Source: an uncultured Alphaproteobacteria bacterium (GTDB lineage: Bacteria > Pseudomonadota > Alphaproteobacteria > Puniceispirillales > UBA1172). From it: DNA of 64,000 nucleotides. The stretch spans positions 755,953 to 819,952 of the forward strand of contig OY288107.1 of the NCBI GenBank assembly GCA_958431225.1. The letters run 5' to 3'. The notes beneath the pieces are model-generated. The model did not search any database. It saw only the letters and a list, made by a program, of their open reading frames with translations, and was not told where the DNA came from. Below are positions 52,584-61,032 of the stretch, one piece after another (position 1 is the first letter of the stretch; every line of letters starts with the position of its first letter). The position numbers were made by a program, and so were the translations under genes.

Positions 52584-53763
52584 CTGCCGAGCGCGGCAGG
52601 GCGATTTTTTGGTTTATGCCACAACACTCCGCGCCTCTTTTTTTAACAACCGATGAGCGCTATGGAATGGGCTTGGCTGGTTAAATTTTGCGCTATAGAA
52701 GCGAGGAAAATTGAAGGGGCTTTAATATGGCTATCCAGAAATCCTATTACAGAATCATACTTGGGCAGGGTCATAAATATGCCAACGAATGCTATCAGGG
52801 TGAGTTTGTTGGTACGCATTATGGTTTTGATTTTGATCTTTCCAATGAGCTTCCCGAAAATTGGCGTGATTTCAATGCAAAATTCATCGATACGTTTCTA
52901 AAAAACAACCCAGATAAAGCCAAAATTGCGGCTGGTCTCGCCTGTGCTACTGTCTGGGTTATCTGTAAAGGGATAAAGAAAGGCGACATCGTTCTTTGTC
53001 CTAATGGGCAGGGCGCATATTGGGTTGGCGAAGTCATTAGCGATTATGTATTTCAAGCCGATAGCTTTTTTCCCCATCAACGTAAAGTGGCTTGGTCGCC
53101 TGAGGTTATCGCACGTGCGGATATGTCACAGGAACTCCAAAACTCGACTGGTTGCCCTGGAAAATATGCAACTATTACAACGTATGCCGAAGAAATTGAA
53201 AGCTTCATCTCAGGCGCATCAAGACCGCAACTAATTTCTACCGATGAATCCGTTGAAGATGCTTCTGAATTTGCTTTAGAAAGGCATCTTGAAGATTTCT
53301 TGGTTCAAAATTGGGAATCAACCGAGCTTGGACAAAATTACGACATTTACGAAGATGATGGCGAGCTTATCGGGCAACAATTTCCAAGCGATACCGGGCC
53401 CATTGATATTCTCGCCATCAGCAAAGACAAAAAAGAACTTCTAGTTGTTGAGTTAAAAAAAGGAAGGGCAAGCGATGTCGTGGTTGGGCAGGTGCAGAGA
53501 TACATGGGCTATGTCCAAGAAGAATTAACCGAACCCAACCAAAACGTCCGCGGCGTCATCATAGCCCTAGAAGACGACCTACGCCTAAAACGCGCCCTAA
53601 GCGTCACAAACAATATAGATTTCTACCGCTATCAAGTCAATTTCAAACTATTCAAAGAGTCGTAAAGAGCGCTCATCGGTTGCTGAAAAAGGGGCGCAGA
53701 GTGCCGTGGCATAAACCAAAAAATCGCTCCACGGCGTTCCGTGGTGGGGGGTGAAACCCCCCA
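52584..53763. mobile_element. Inverted-repeat-bounded cassette carrying a nuclease gene
   Basis: The left end (52584-52661) has hairpin CTGCCGAGCGCGGCAG, GGCGATTTTTTGG, TTTATGCCACAACACTC, CGCGCC, then CAACCGATGAGCGCT. The right end (53668-53763) is its reverse complement: AGCGCTCATCGGTTGC, GGGGCGCAGAGTG, GGCATAAACCAAAAAATCGC, CCACGGCGTTCCGTGG and GGGGGGTGAAACCCCCC. About 60 of 68 aligned bases match. Only one gene lies between. The left end abuts tRNA-Phe and the right end abuts the pnp stop codon. The outer left hairpin is missing. No transposase is present. Confidence 0.7.
52727..53665 (+). CDS. EVE/PUA-like domain plus NucS-like (DUF91) nuclease, candidate modification-dependent restriction protein
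   Basis: The C-terminal half of this 312-residue protein (about 180-300) matches the NucS/DUF91 PD-(D/E)xK fold: Glu in FALERHLEDFL (near 185), Asp in TGPIDILAI (227), VELKKG (Glu 242 and Lys 244) and QVQRYMGYV. The N-terminal part (about 75-155) has KKGDIVLCPNGQGAYWVGEV and FPHQRKVAW, resembling PUA/EVE-like reader domains used by McrB-type and other modification-dependent nucleases. AAGGGG lies 7 bases before the ATG. The first three quarters are AT-richer than the core genome. A stand-alone type IV restriction role is inferred; DNA repair is the alternative. Confidence 0.7.
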   Translation: MAIQKSYYRIILGQGHKYANECYQGEFVGTHYGFDFDLSNELPENWRDFNAKFIDTFLKNNPDKAKIAAGLACATVWVICKGIKKGDIVLCPNGQGAYWVGEVISDYVFQADSFFPHQRKVAWSPEVIARADMSQELQNSTGCPGKYATITTYAEEIESFISGASRPQLISTDESVEDASEFALERHLEDFLVQNWESTELGQNYDIYEDDGELIGQQFPSDTGPIDILAISKDKKELLVVELKKGRASDVVVGQVQRYMGYVQEELTEPNQNVRGVIIALEDDLRLKRALSVTNNIDFYRYQVNFKLFKES

Positions 53764-55863
53764 CTACTTCTCCAAATCTTCCCCGGTTTCCTGATTAACC
53801 CGTTTCATAGACAGTTTAATCTTCCCACGATCATCAAAGCCGATGACTTTAACTTTCACGCGGTCGCCTTCTTTGGCGATATCGGTAGTTTTTTCGGTTC
53901 GTCCTTCTTGGAGTTCGGATATATGGACGAGTCCGTCGCGTGCGCCCATGAAATTGACGAACGCGCCGAAATCCATCGTTTTGACGACGGTGCCTTCATA
54001 GATGACATGGAGTTCGGGTTCGGCGACAATATCGCGCACGCGTTTGAGTGCGGCTTCGCTAGCCGAGGCATCGGCGGCGGCGATTTTGACTGTTCCGTCA
54101 TCTTCAATATCAATTTTCGCCCCGGTCGTCTCGCAGATTTCGCGGATAACTTTACCCCCGGGCCCGATAAGGTCGCGGATTTTATCCACGGATATAGATA
54201 TGGTGGTAATTTTCGGTGCGGTTTCGGCGAGGGCATCGCGCGCATGCCCGAGTGCTTTGTTCATCTCATCCAAAATATGCAACCGCCCCGCTTTGGCTTG
54301 GTCAAGTGCTTGTTCCATAATCGCCGGCGTGATGGAGGTGATTTTGATATCCATCTGCAAAGCCGTGATGCCTTCGGCGGTGCCGGCGACTTTGAAATCC
54401 ATATCCCCGAGATGGTCTTCATCCCCAAGAATATCCGACAGCACAGCAAATTTATCGCCTTCTTTAATCAGCCCCATAGCAATCCCCGCCACCGGACGCG
54501 GCAACGGCACCCCGGCATCCATCAGTGCCAGCGATGTCCCACACACCGTCGCCATAGATGACGAGCCATTGGATTCGGTAACTTCCGAAACCACGCGCAC
54601 GGTGTAGGGGAAATCATCTTTGGAAGGACGCACCGGGTTAATGGCGCGCCATGCCAATTTGCCATGCCCAACCTCGCGGCGTCCCGGCGAGCCAACGCGT
54701 CCGGCTTCACCAACCGAATAGGGCGGGAAATTGTAATGGAGCATAAAATCTTGGCGGTATTCGCCTTCAAGCGCATCAACCAGTTGTTGGTCTTGGAGCG
54801 TGCCAAGGGTCGCCACAGCAAGCGCTTGCGTTTCCCCCCGCGTGAATAGCGCCGAGCCATGCGTGCGCGGCAATAACCCCACTTCGGCAACAATCGGACG
54901 CACGGTGGAAAGCTCGCGCCCATCAATGCGCTTGCTCGTCTTTAAGATGCTCCCGCGCACAATTTCGGCTTCCATTTTTTTGAAAATACCGCCCGCCAAC
55001 ACCGCATCAATATCTTCATCCAATTTTTCCAGCGCATCGCTTTTCACCTCAGCAATCGCCTCCTGACGGCTAGTCTTATTGGCGATTTTATAGGCTTCGG
55101 TCAGGGGCTTATTAAAGCCCTTAAACACCTTAGCAATCCCCGCCGCTTCGGCAGGTTCTTCAGGTAGCGGACGCGGGTCTTTTGCCGTGCGTTCCGCCAG
55201 CGCAATAATCGCCTCAATGACCTCCTGCATCGCCTTATGCCCAAAACTAACCGCCCCAAGCATAGTCTTTTCATCCAACTCACTAGCCTCGGATTCCACC
55301 ATCAACACACCCTCACTAGTGCCAGCAACCACCAAATCAAGCACGCTGTCCTTCATCTGCGCCAGCGATGGATTCAACACATATTCGCCGCCAATCATGC
55401 CAACGCGTGCGGCACCAATCGGCCCAAAAAACGGAATCCCCGAAAGCGTCAAAGCAGCCGACGCCCCAAGCATGGCAACAATATCAGGGTCATTTTCCAT
55501 ATCATGCGACAACACCGTGGCAATCACCTGCGTCTCACACTTAAACCCCTCCGGGAAAAGCGGACGTATAGGACGGTCAATCAAACGCGATACCAACGTC
55601 TCCTTCTCACTAGGACGCCCCTCACGCTTAAAAAACCCGCCGGGAATCTTGCCGGCAGCAAAGGTCTTCTCCTGATAATTGACAGTCAACGGGAAAAAAT
55701 CCTGCCCCGCCTTCGCCTGCCTAGCCGCTACCGCCGTGCATAACACCGTGGTCTCACCTAAACTAACCATAACCGCACCATCAGCCTGCCGTGCAACCTT
55801 GCCCGTCTCAAAACACAAAGGACAACCGCCCCACTCTAACTCTTTCTTAAATACCTCAAACAT
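53764..55863 (-). CDS. pnp: Polyribonucleotide nucleotidyltransferase (PNPase)
   Basis: This 699-residue exoribonuclease and RNA-tailing enzyme has two RNase PH domains ([20 protein letters not shown] early; [20 protein letters not shown] near 320 and [20 protein letters not shown] near 486), a KH domain with [20 protein letters not shown] near 558-577, and a C-terminal S1 domain ending near GEDLEK. It is the usual neighbour of rpsO, but here a repeat element at 55946-56233 separates the two. Confidence 0.97.
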   Translation of the reverse strand: MFEVFKKELEWGGCPLCFETGKVARQADGAVMVSLGETTVLCTAVAARQAKAGQDFFPLTVNYQEKTFAAGKIPGGFFKREGRPSEKETLVSRLIDRPIRPLFPEGFKCETQVIATVLSHDMENDPDIVAMLGASAALTLSGIPFFGPIGAARVGMIGGEYVLNPSLAQMKDSVLDLVVAGTSEGVLMVESEASELDEKTMLGAVSFGHKAMQEVIEAIIALAERTAKDPRPLPEEPAEAAGIAKVFKGFNKPLTEAYKIANKTSRQEAIAEVKSDALEKLDEDIDAVLAGGIFKKMEAEIVRGSILKTSKRIDGRELSTVRPIVAEVGLLPRTHGSALFTRGETQALAVATLGTLQDQQLVDALEGEYRQDFMLHYNFPPYSVGEAGRVGSPGRREVGHGKLAWRAINPVRPSKDDFPYTVRVVSEVTESNGSSSMATVCGTSLALMDAGVPLPRPVAGIAMGLIKEGDKFAVLSDILGDEDHLGDMDFKVAGTAEGITALQMDIKITSITPAIMEQALDQAKAGRLHILDEMNKALGHARDALAETAPKITTISISVDKIRDLIGPGGKVIREICETTGAKIDIEDDGTVKIAAADASASEAALKRVRDIVAEPELHVIYEGTVVKTMDFGAFVNFMGARDGLVHISELQEGRTEKTTDIAKEGDRVKVKVIGFDDRGKIKLSMKRVNQETGEDLEK

Positions 55864-55945
55864 CTTGTCTATATCTCCTTCATAAATGTTGATTTAGTCA
55901 TTAATGAAGTGCATTTAAGAAGTCAAGGAAACAAAAGTAAAAGAT

Positions 55946-56233
55946 ATGGGGGATTTCATCCCCCAAACCCCCTGACCGCCGAGCGCGGCGGGGCGGATTT
56001 TTGGCGTATGCCGTAACGCACCGCGCCCTATTCTTTCAAAACCGATGATCGCTTGGGTTAATTTTATGATGGGGGCAAGCCCCCATACCCCCACGCGCCC
56101 CGCGAGGTATTTTCACGAATCCATAGCGATCATCGGTTTTTGAAAAGAGGGGCGCAGAGTGCCGTGGCAAGCACCAAAAATTCGCCGCGGGGCGTTCCCC
56201 GCTCGGGGGGTTTGGGGGGCGAAGCGCCCCCAT
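55946..56233. mobile_element. Gene-less inverted pair of the repeat family with a nested second hairpin set
   Basis: The left unit is GGGGGATTTCATCCCCC, CCGCCGAGCGCGGCGG, GGCGGATTTTTGG, then AAAACCGATGATCGCT. The right unit mirrors it: AGCGATCATCGGTTTT, GGGGCGCAGAGTG, CACCAAAAATTCGC, GCGGGGCGTTCCCCGC and GGGGGGCGAAGCGCCCCC. The centre (about 56053-56123) carries another hairpin, GGGGGCAAGCCCCC, followed by CGCGCCCCGCG, which looks like a different but related unit. It occupies most of the 384-base gap between rpsO and pnp; nothing else is seen there. Confidence 0.75.
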
Positions 56234-56247
56234 AAAAAAAATCCCCT

Positions 56248-56517
56248 TCAACGACGAAGCCCTAATTTTTTAATAAGTGCTTCATAGGCGGTTTTATCGC
56301 CTTTTTTGATATAATCGAGCAGGTGTCGGCGTTTGCCGACCATGGTTAGTAATCCGCGTCGTGAGCCGAAGTCGTGTTTATGTGTTTTCATGTGTTCGGT
56401 GAGGTTAGCGATGCGTTCGCTGAGGATAGCGACTTGGACTTGTGGGTTGCCGCTATCTTTTTTATCGGTGCCGAATTCGGCGATGAGTTCCGCTTTGCGG
56501 TTTTTTGTAATCGACAT
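56248..56517 (-). CDS. rpsO: 30S ribosomal protein S15
   Basis: This 89-residue protein has [40 protein letters not shown] and [20 protein letters not shown], the full S15 sequence. The second of two adjacent ATG codons gives the standard length and has GGAG 7 bases upstream. It binds 16S rRNA helix 22 early in 30S assembly. The truB stop overlaps its start region. Confidence 0.97.
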   Translation of the reverse strand: MSITKNRKAELIAEFGTDKKDSGNPQVQVAILSERIANLTEHMKTHKHDFGSRRGLLTMVGKRRHLLDYIKKGDKTAYEALIKKLGLRR

Positions 56518-57458
56518 CATCCGTCTCCTTTTTGCAGATTAAAGATGCGTGTTGGTTGTCCTTTATTGGCAATCACGCGGATGAGTGCGAGGGGTTTGCC
56601 GTGGTGGAAACCGAGATGCATGGCATCTTTGACATTCACTTCAATCTGTTGACCGCATTGCAGCCGTTGTGCTTCGCTGTCGTTGAGAATCAAGCCCGGG
56701 ATGTCGTCCAGTGCTGATTCCAACGGAAGCAGGGTTTCGAGTAATGTGGGATTATGCGCGATATTTTGCAAAAAATCCAGTGAATTCGCATTTTTCTCGC
56801 AAAATTTTCCGACACGATGGCGGCGGAGTTGGCTGATGTGTCCGGCGCTGCCCAAGGCACGGGCGATATCGCGGCCGAGTGCGCGGATATAGGCGCCTTT
56901 GCCGGTGGTGGCGGTGAAGCGGGTTTCGGTGCCTTCGTGGGATAGTATTTCAAGGGCGTGGATATCGACTTGGCGCGGGGGCATAGTGATATTTTGGGAT
57001 GCGCGGGCGAGGTCATAGGCGCGTTTGCCGCCTAATTTGATGGCGGAATATTGGGGGGGGATTTGGCTGATGCGCCCACGAAATTGCGGCAGGATGGCGC
57101 GAATCATATCGGCATCCGGGCGGAGGTCTGAATGGTGCGTTGCCTCGCCTTCGCCGTCATCGGTGGTGGTTTCGTGTCCCCAGATGAGGGTGAACGTGTA
57201 ATCTTTGGTGGCGTCCATAATATAGGGGACGGTTTTGGTGGCTTCGCCCATCGCGATGGGCAGGATGCCGCTAGCGAGGGGGTCCAGGGTGCCGCCATGC
57301 CCAATTTTCTGGGGATGAAAGAGGCGGCGGAGGGCGCCGACTGCCGCCGTTGAGGTCATACCAACGGGTTTATCCAGCACCAGCCAGCCCGAAATCGGGC
57401 GTTTAGGTGGGTGCGGGGGTTTCGGGCGTTTAATCTTTATGTTGGCTTTTGGGGGCAC
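56517..57458 (-). CDS. truB: tRNA pseudouridine(55) synthase
   Basis: This protein of about 313 residues modifies U55 in the tRNA T loop. It has [20 protein letters not shown], the catalytic Asp in [36 protein letters not shown] and [20 protein letters not shown]. No ATG occurs near the expected start. GTG at 57458 is chosen, with TTG at 57473 or 57503 as alternatives; all lie within the end of rbfA. The N-terminus is therefore uncertain. Confidence 0.92.
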   Translation of the reverse strand: MPPKANIKIKRPKPPHPPKRPISGWLVLDKPVGMTSTAAVGALRRLFHPQKIGHGGTLDPLASGILPIAMGEATKTVPYIMDATKDYTFTLIWGHETTTDDGEGEATHHSDLRPDADMIRAILPQFRGRISQIPPQYSAIKLGGKRAYDLARASQNITMPPRQVDIHALEILSHEGTETRFTATTGKGAYIRALGRDIARALGSAGHISQLRRHRVGKFCEKNANSLDFLQNIAHNPTLLETLLPLESALDDIPGLILNDSEAQRLQCGQQIEVNVKDAMHLGFHHGKPLALIRVIANKGQPTRIFNLQKGDG

Positions 57459-57843
57459 GGCGATTTTCTTCAATGAGTTCGGCGACGCGTCCGGCGGTAT
57501 CAAAACTCGTATCCAATAGGAAGCGCAATTTGGGGCAACGGCGGGTGGTGAGTTTTTTGGATAATTCGTGTTGCAAAATAGGTGTCACGCGCGTCAATCC
57601 CGCCAGCACTGAATCATTATGTGCGGGGGCATTACGTGCAGGCGCGCCGCCAAGGGGGGTGAAATAGACGCGGGCATTGCTGAAATCGGGGCTGAGCGAG
57701 ATGCCGGTGATGGTGATGGACACGCCTTCTAAATCGGGGTCGTGGAGGTCGCCGCGCATAAGAATCTGCGACAGGATATGGCGCACTTCCTCACCGACTT
57801 TGAGTTGGCGTTGGGATTTTGCCGTTTTGATAGATGCCTGCAT
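57430..57843 (-). CDS. rbfA: 30S ribosome-binding factor A
   Basis: This 137-residue KH-like protein has SQRQLKVGEEVRHILSQIL near the N-terminus, DPDLEGVSITITGISLSPD, ARVYFTPLGG and KKLTTRRCPKLRFLLDTSFD. It assists 16S rRNA 5'-end maturation and cold adaptation. It contains a small insert (ARNAPAHND) compared with typical homologues. Its end overlaps the truB frame. Confidence 0.94.
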   Translation of the reverse strand: MQASIKTAKSQRQLKVGEEVRHILSQILMRGDLHDPDLEGVSITITGISLSPDFSNARVYFTPLGGAPARNAPAHNDSVLAGLTRVTPILQHELSKKLTTRRCPKLRFLLDTSFDTAGRVAELIEENRRAPKSQHKD

Positions 57844-57872
57844 AACACGCCCCTTATTTTAGAGCCTTAAGC

Positions 57873-60332
57873 TCATAGTTTTTGCGCAATTTCCTCAATT
57901 TCAAAACATTCAATCATATCATCAACCTCTAAATCGCCGTAATTTTCAAATGCCATGCCGCATTCTTGGCCTTCGCTGACATCTTTGACTTCATCTTTGA
58001 AACGTTTGAGGGTTTTGAGACTGCCTTCATGAATGACGACATTATCGCGCAACAATCGCAGTTTGCACCCACGTTTAATCGTGCCTTCGGTAATCATACA
58101 GCCGGCAATTTTGCCCAGTTTCTTGATATGGAAGACTTCCAATATCTTGGCATAGCCAATAAAATTCTCGCGCGTCTGCGGGGCCAATAACCCACTCATC
58201 GCGCCCTTAATCTCATCAATCAGCTCATAAATGATAGAATGATAGCGAATATCCACGCCATCGCGGCTCGCTTGGATGCGCGCTTGCGGGTTGGCGCGCA
58301 CATTAAAGCCAAGCACAAGCCCGTGCGAGGCGGCGGCAAGCCCGATATCCGATTCGCTAATCGCCCCGACTCCCGATGACAATATACGCACTTTAACCTG
58401 TTCGGTGCCTAATTTATCCAAGGCAACTTTGATGGCTTCCAATGAACCATGCACATCGGTTTTGATAATCAGGGGCAGTTCCATCGCCGCCCCGCTAGCG
58501 ATGGCGGAGAGCATTTGTTCCACGGTGCCGCGCGCACCGATAGAAGCTTCTTTTTGGCGGATTTGGCGGGTGCGATAAGCGGAAATCTCACGCGCGCGTG
58601 CTTCGTTTTCCACCACGGATAGGCGGTCTCCCGCCATGGGTGTGCCATTAAGTCCCAATACCTCAACCGCATCCCCGGGCTTGGCACTTGCGACATTGCG
58701 TCCGCGGTCATCTTTCATGGCACGGACACGTCCGGTTTCGGCGCCAACAACAAACACCTGCCCCACCTCTAACGTGCCTTTGCGAATCAGCACCGATGCC
58801 ACCGAACCGCGCCCCCGTTCCACCTTGGCTTCAATGACAATGGCTTCACAAGCACGCGCAGGATTGGCTTTGAGTTCAAGCAGCTCGGCTTGCAACATAA
58901 TGGCTTCTTCCAACTTATCCAGCCCGGTCTTTTTATGCGCCGACACATCCACGCATAAAACATCACCGCCAAAATCTTCGGTGATAATATCGTGGGACAG
59001 CAATTCATTGCGCGTTTTTTGCGAATCAGCTTCGGGTTTGTCGCATTTATTGACGGCGATGATAATCGGGCAGTTGGCGGCTTTGGCGTGGTTGATGGCT
59101 TCAATGGTCTGTTCTTTGACGCCATCATCGCCAGCCACCACCAGAATGACTATATCGGTGATATGCGCCCCACGCATACGCATCTCGGTAAAGGCTTCGT
59201 GTCCCGGGGTATCAATGAAGGTGATGCGATTGCCGCCGCTAGTCTGCACTTGATACGCGCCAATATGTTGGGTGATGCCCCCGGATTCGCCCGCCGCCAC
59301 ATCGGTGCTACGAACAGCATCCAAGAGCGAGGTTTTGCCGTGATCCACATGCCCCATAATCGTCACCACCGGCGGGCGCGGTTTTAAGCTCTTGGGGTCA
59401 TCTTGGGCTTCATCTTCCACCAAATCCATATCGGCTTCGGAAACGCGGGTAGGCTTATGCCCCAATTCTAGGGCGACCAATTCGGCGGTTTCGGCATCAA
59501 TCGTTTGCGTCACCGTCGCCATAATGCCCAATTTCATCAGCTCTTTAATGACATCAGCCCCGCGTTCGGCCATGCGGTTAGACAATTCTTGGACGGTGAT
59601 GGCATCGGGTATAATGACTTCACGGCTTTGTTTAGCGGCGGGTTGGTTGAGCAATTCGCGCGCCCGTGCTTTTTCACGTTCACGCGCCCGCCGCACCGAG
59701 GCGAGCGAACGTTGGCGGTTGCCTTCATTGCCATCAAGGGCTTCGGCGATGGTGATTTTCCCCCGGCGTCTTTCGTGTTCTTGTGCGCGTTTGGCTTGGC
59801 TGCGTTTGGGGGCATCAGGGGCAGGTTTGCGCCGTGCGGAATGGCGCCCTTCCCCCGCCGCCTCATCACCCTCGCGGGTTTGATTAGGGGCGGGTTTGGC
59901 GGGTTTGGCGGGTTTGGTTTTTTGTGTTTCTCCGGCACGGCGCGCCTCTGCTTCGGCGGCAATTTTTTGTGATTCTTGGCGCGCGCGTGGTGTCTGCCCC
60001 GATGTATTTTTTTCAGATGTGGTTTCAGGCGCAGATTCAGGCGCGGCATCGGGCGCAGTTTCGGGCGCATCCACATCCAAATCATGCGGGGGCGGCGCAT
60101 CGCTTTTGGCTTGATAGCCTTCAATGAGCGCGCGTTTGCGCGCAGCCGCTTCGGTGCTACCGCTATCGGCTTCGGGGGCAGGGGGACGGGCTTTATTCGT
60201 ACGGCTTTTGACGACTTCTACCTGCACCGGCCGCGCACGTCCCCGTGCGGTGCCACGTGCAGACGCACCACCGCCCACGGCAAGTTTGCTACCGCCCAAA
60301 CTCAAAGTTTTGTTTTTGCCCTGTTCACTCAT
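57873..60332 (-). CDS. infB: Translation initiation factor IF-2
   Basis: This protein of about 819 residues has a long charged N-terminal region rich in Ala, Pro, Glu and Arg (about 1-300), then the GTPase domain with GHVDHGKTSLLDAVRSTDVA (G1), DTPGHEAFTEMRMRGA (G3) and NKCDKPEA (G4), followed by IF-2 domains II-IV ending in FENYGDLEVDDMIECFEIEE. It positions initiator tRNA on the ribosome. Start choice is uncertain: a 24-bp tandem duplication at 60328-60376 creates several in-frame ATG codons, and MSEQGKNKTLSLGG at 60332 best matches relatives. A longer start at 60368 would add 12 residues. Confidence 0.95.
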   Translation of the reverse strand: MSEQGKNKTLSLGGSKLAVGGGASARGTARGRARPVQVEVVKSRTNKARPPAPEADSGSTEAAARKRALIEGYQAKSDAPPPHDLDVDAPETAPDAAPESAPETTSEKNTSGQTPRARQESQKIAAEAEARRAGETQKTKPAKPAKPAPNQTREGDEAAGEGRHSARRKPAPDAPKRSQAKRAQEHERRRGKITIAEALDGNEGNRQRSLASVRRAREREKARARELLNQPAAKQSREVIIPDAITVQELSNRMAERGADVIKELMKLGIMATVTQTIDAETAELVALELGHKPTRVSEADMDLVEDEAQDDPKSLKPRPPVVTIMGHVDHGKTSLLDAVRSTDVAAGESGGITQHIGAYQVQTSGGNRITFIDTPGHEAFTEMRMRGAHITDIVILVVAGDDGVKEQTIEAINHAKAANCPIIIAVNKCDKPEADSQKTRNELLSHDIITEDFGGDVLCVDVSAHKKTGLDKLEEAIMLQAELLELKANPARACEAIVIEAKVERGRGSVASVLIRKGTLEVGQVFVVGAETGRVRAMKDDRGRNVASAKPGDAVEVLGLNGTPMAGDRLSVVENEARAREISAYRTRQIRQKEASIGARGTVEQMLSAIASGAAMELPLIIKTDVHGSLEAIKVALDKLGTEQVKVRILSSGVGAISESDIGLAAASHGLVLGFNVRANPQARIQASRDGVDIRYHSIIYELIDEIKGAMSGLLAPQTRENFIGYAKILEVFHIKKLGKIAGCMITEGTIKRGCKLRLLRDNVVIHEGSLKTLKRFKDEVKDVSEGQECGMAFENYGDLEVDDMIECFEIEEIAQKL

Positions 60333-60376
60333 ATCATCACCCATAATCTCACTCATATCATCGCCCATATCATCAC
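60328..60376. repeat. 24-bp tandem duplication at the infB start
   Basis: Two copies of a 24-bp unit (on the minus strand, GATGATATGAGTGA repeated with small changes) overlap the infB start region. They duplicate a possible start codon and the residues Gly-Asp-Asp-Met-Ser-Glu in frame. Confidence 0.6.
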
Positions 60377-60420
60377 TTAGGGGGCAGTTTTACACCGCAA
60401 ACGCCCTAAATGGCAAGCAA

Positions 60421-61032
60421 TTAGGTTTGGCGCACCCCCTGACGCACTCCATGTAGCCGTGTCAATTCGTCATGCAGGCGCGCGATTAAGCCAGCATGCC
60501 CCCCCAAACAAGCAACAAAAGCCAGTGATTCGCGCCCAAAAACTTTTCCCAATTCCTCCCCCCGCAATATATTAACGGTGCCAAATGGCATCCCAGATAG
60601 CCCACACGCATTTGCCAAAGTTTTGGCTTCACGTAGCGACGCATCATGGGCAACCAACAACAGCGCCACATTTTCGGCAGATATGCGAATCTTCCCCGCC
60701 CCGCCAATCACCGCCCCGGCGCGCCGTCCCAGCGCCAAAATTTCCTGCACCCGCCCCACCAAAAGCCGTTCCACTAAAACAGATAGATCATCAACTACCG
60801 CGCGCGCTTTGAGGGTTTTTTTGAGCGCATCACCGCTATCTTTAAGCACCGCCGCATCGGCTTTAAGCCAAGCCCCCCGCCCGCCAGCACGATTGTTGAT
60901 ATCCGGAAAAACCACCCCATCCGCATCAACAACAAACCGCAACAACTGCGTTTGCGGCGCACGATATTTTGTCACTACACAAACACGAATAGGCGCGGGC
61001 GCACGCTTAAGCGTGGTAGGTTTATTCGCCAT
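60421..61032 (-). CDS. ylxR: YlxR (DUF448) RNA-binding protein with L7Ae-like domain
   Basis: This 203-residue protein has an N-terminal YlxR domain (residues about 15-85) with APIRVCVVTKYRAPQTQLLR, FPDINNRAGGRGAWLKAD and an L7Ae/L30e-like second domain (about 95-190) containing EILALGRRAGAVIGGAGKIR and LLLVAHDASLREAKTL. It sits between nusA and infB as in most bacteria. The start at 61032 overlaps the nusA stop by 11 bases. Confidence 0.86.
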   Translation of the reverse strand: MANKPTTLKRAPAPIRVCVVTKYRAPQTQLLRFVVDADGVVFPDINNRAGGRGAWLKADAAVLKDSGDALKKTLKARAVVDDLSVLVERLLVGRVQEILALGRRAGAVIGGAGKIRISAENVALLLVAHDASLREAKTLANACGLSGMPFGTVNILRGEELGKVFGRESLAFVACLGGHAGLIARLHDELTRLHGVRQGVRQT

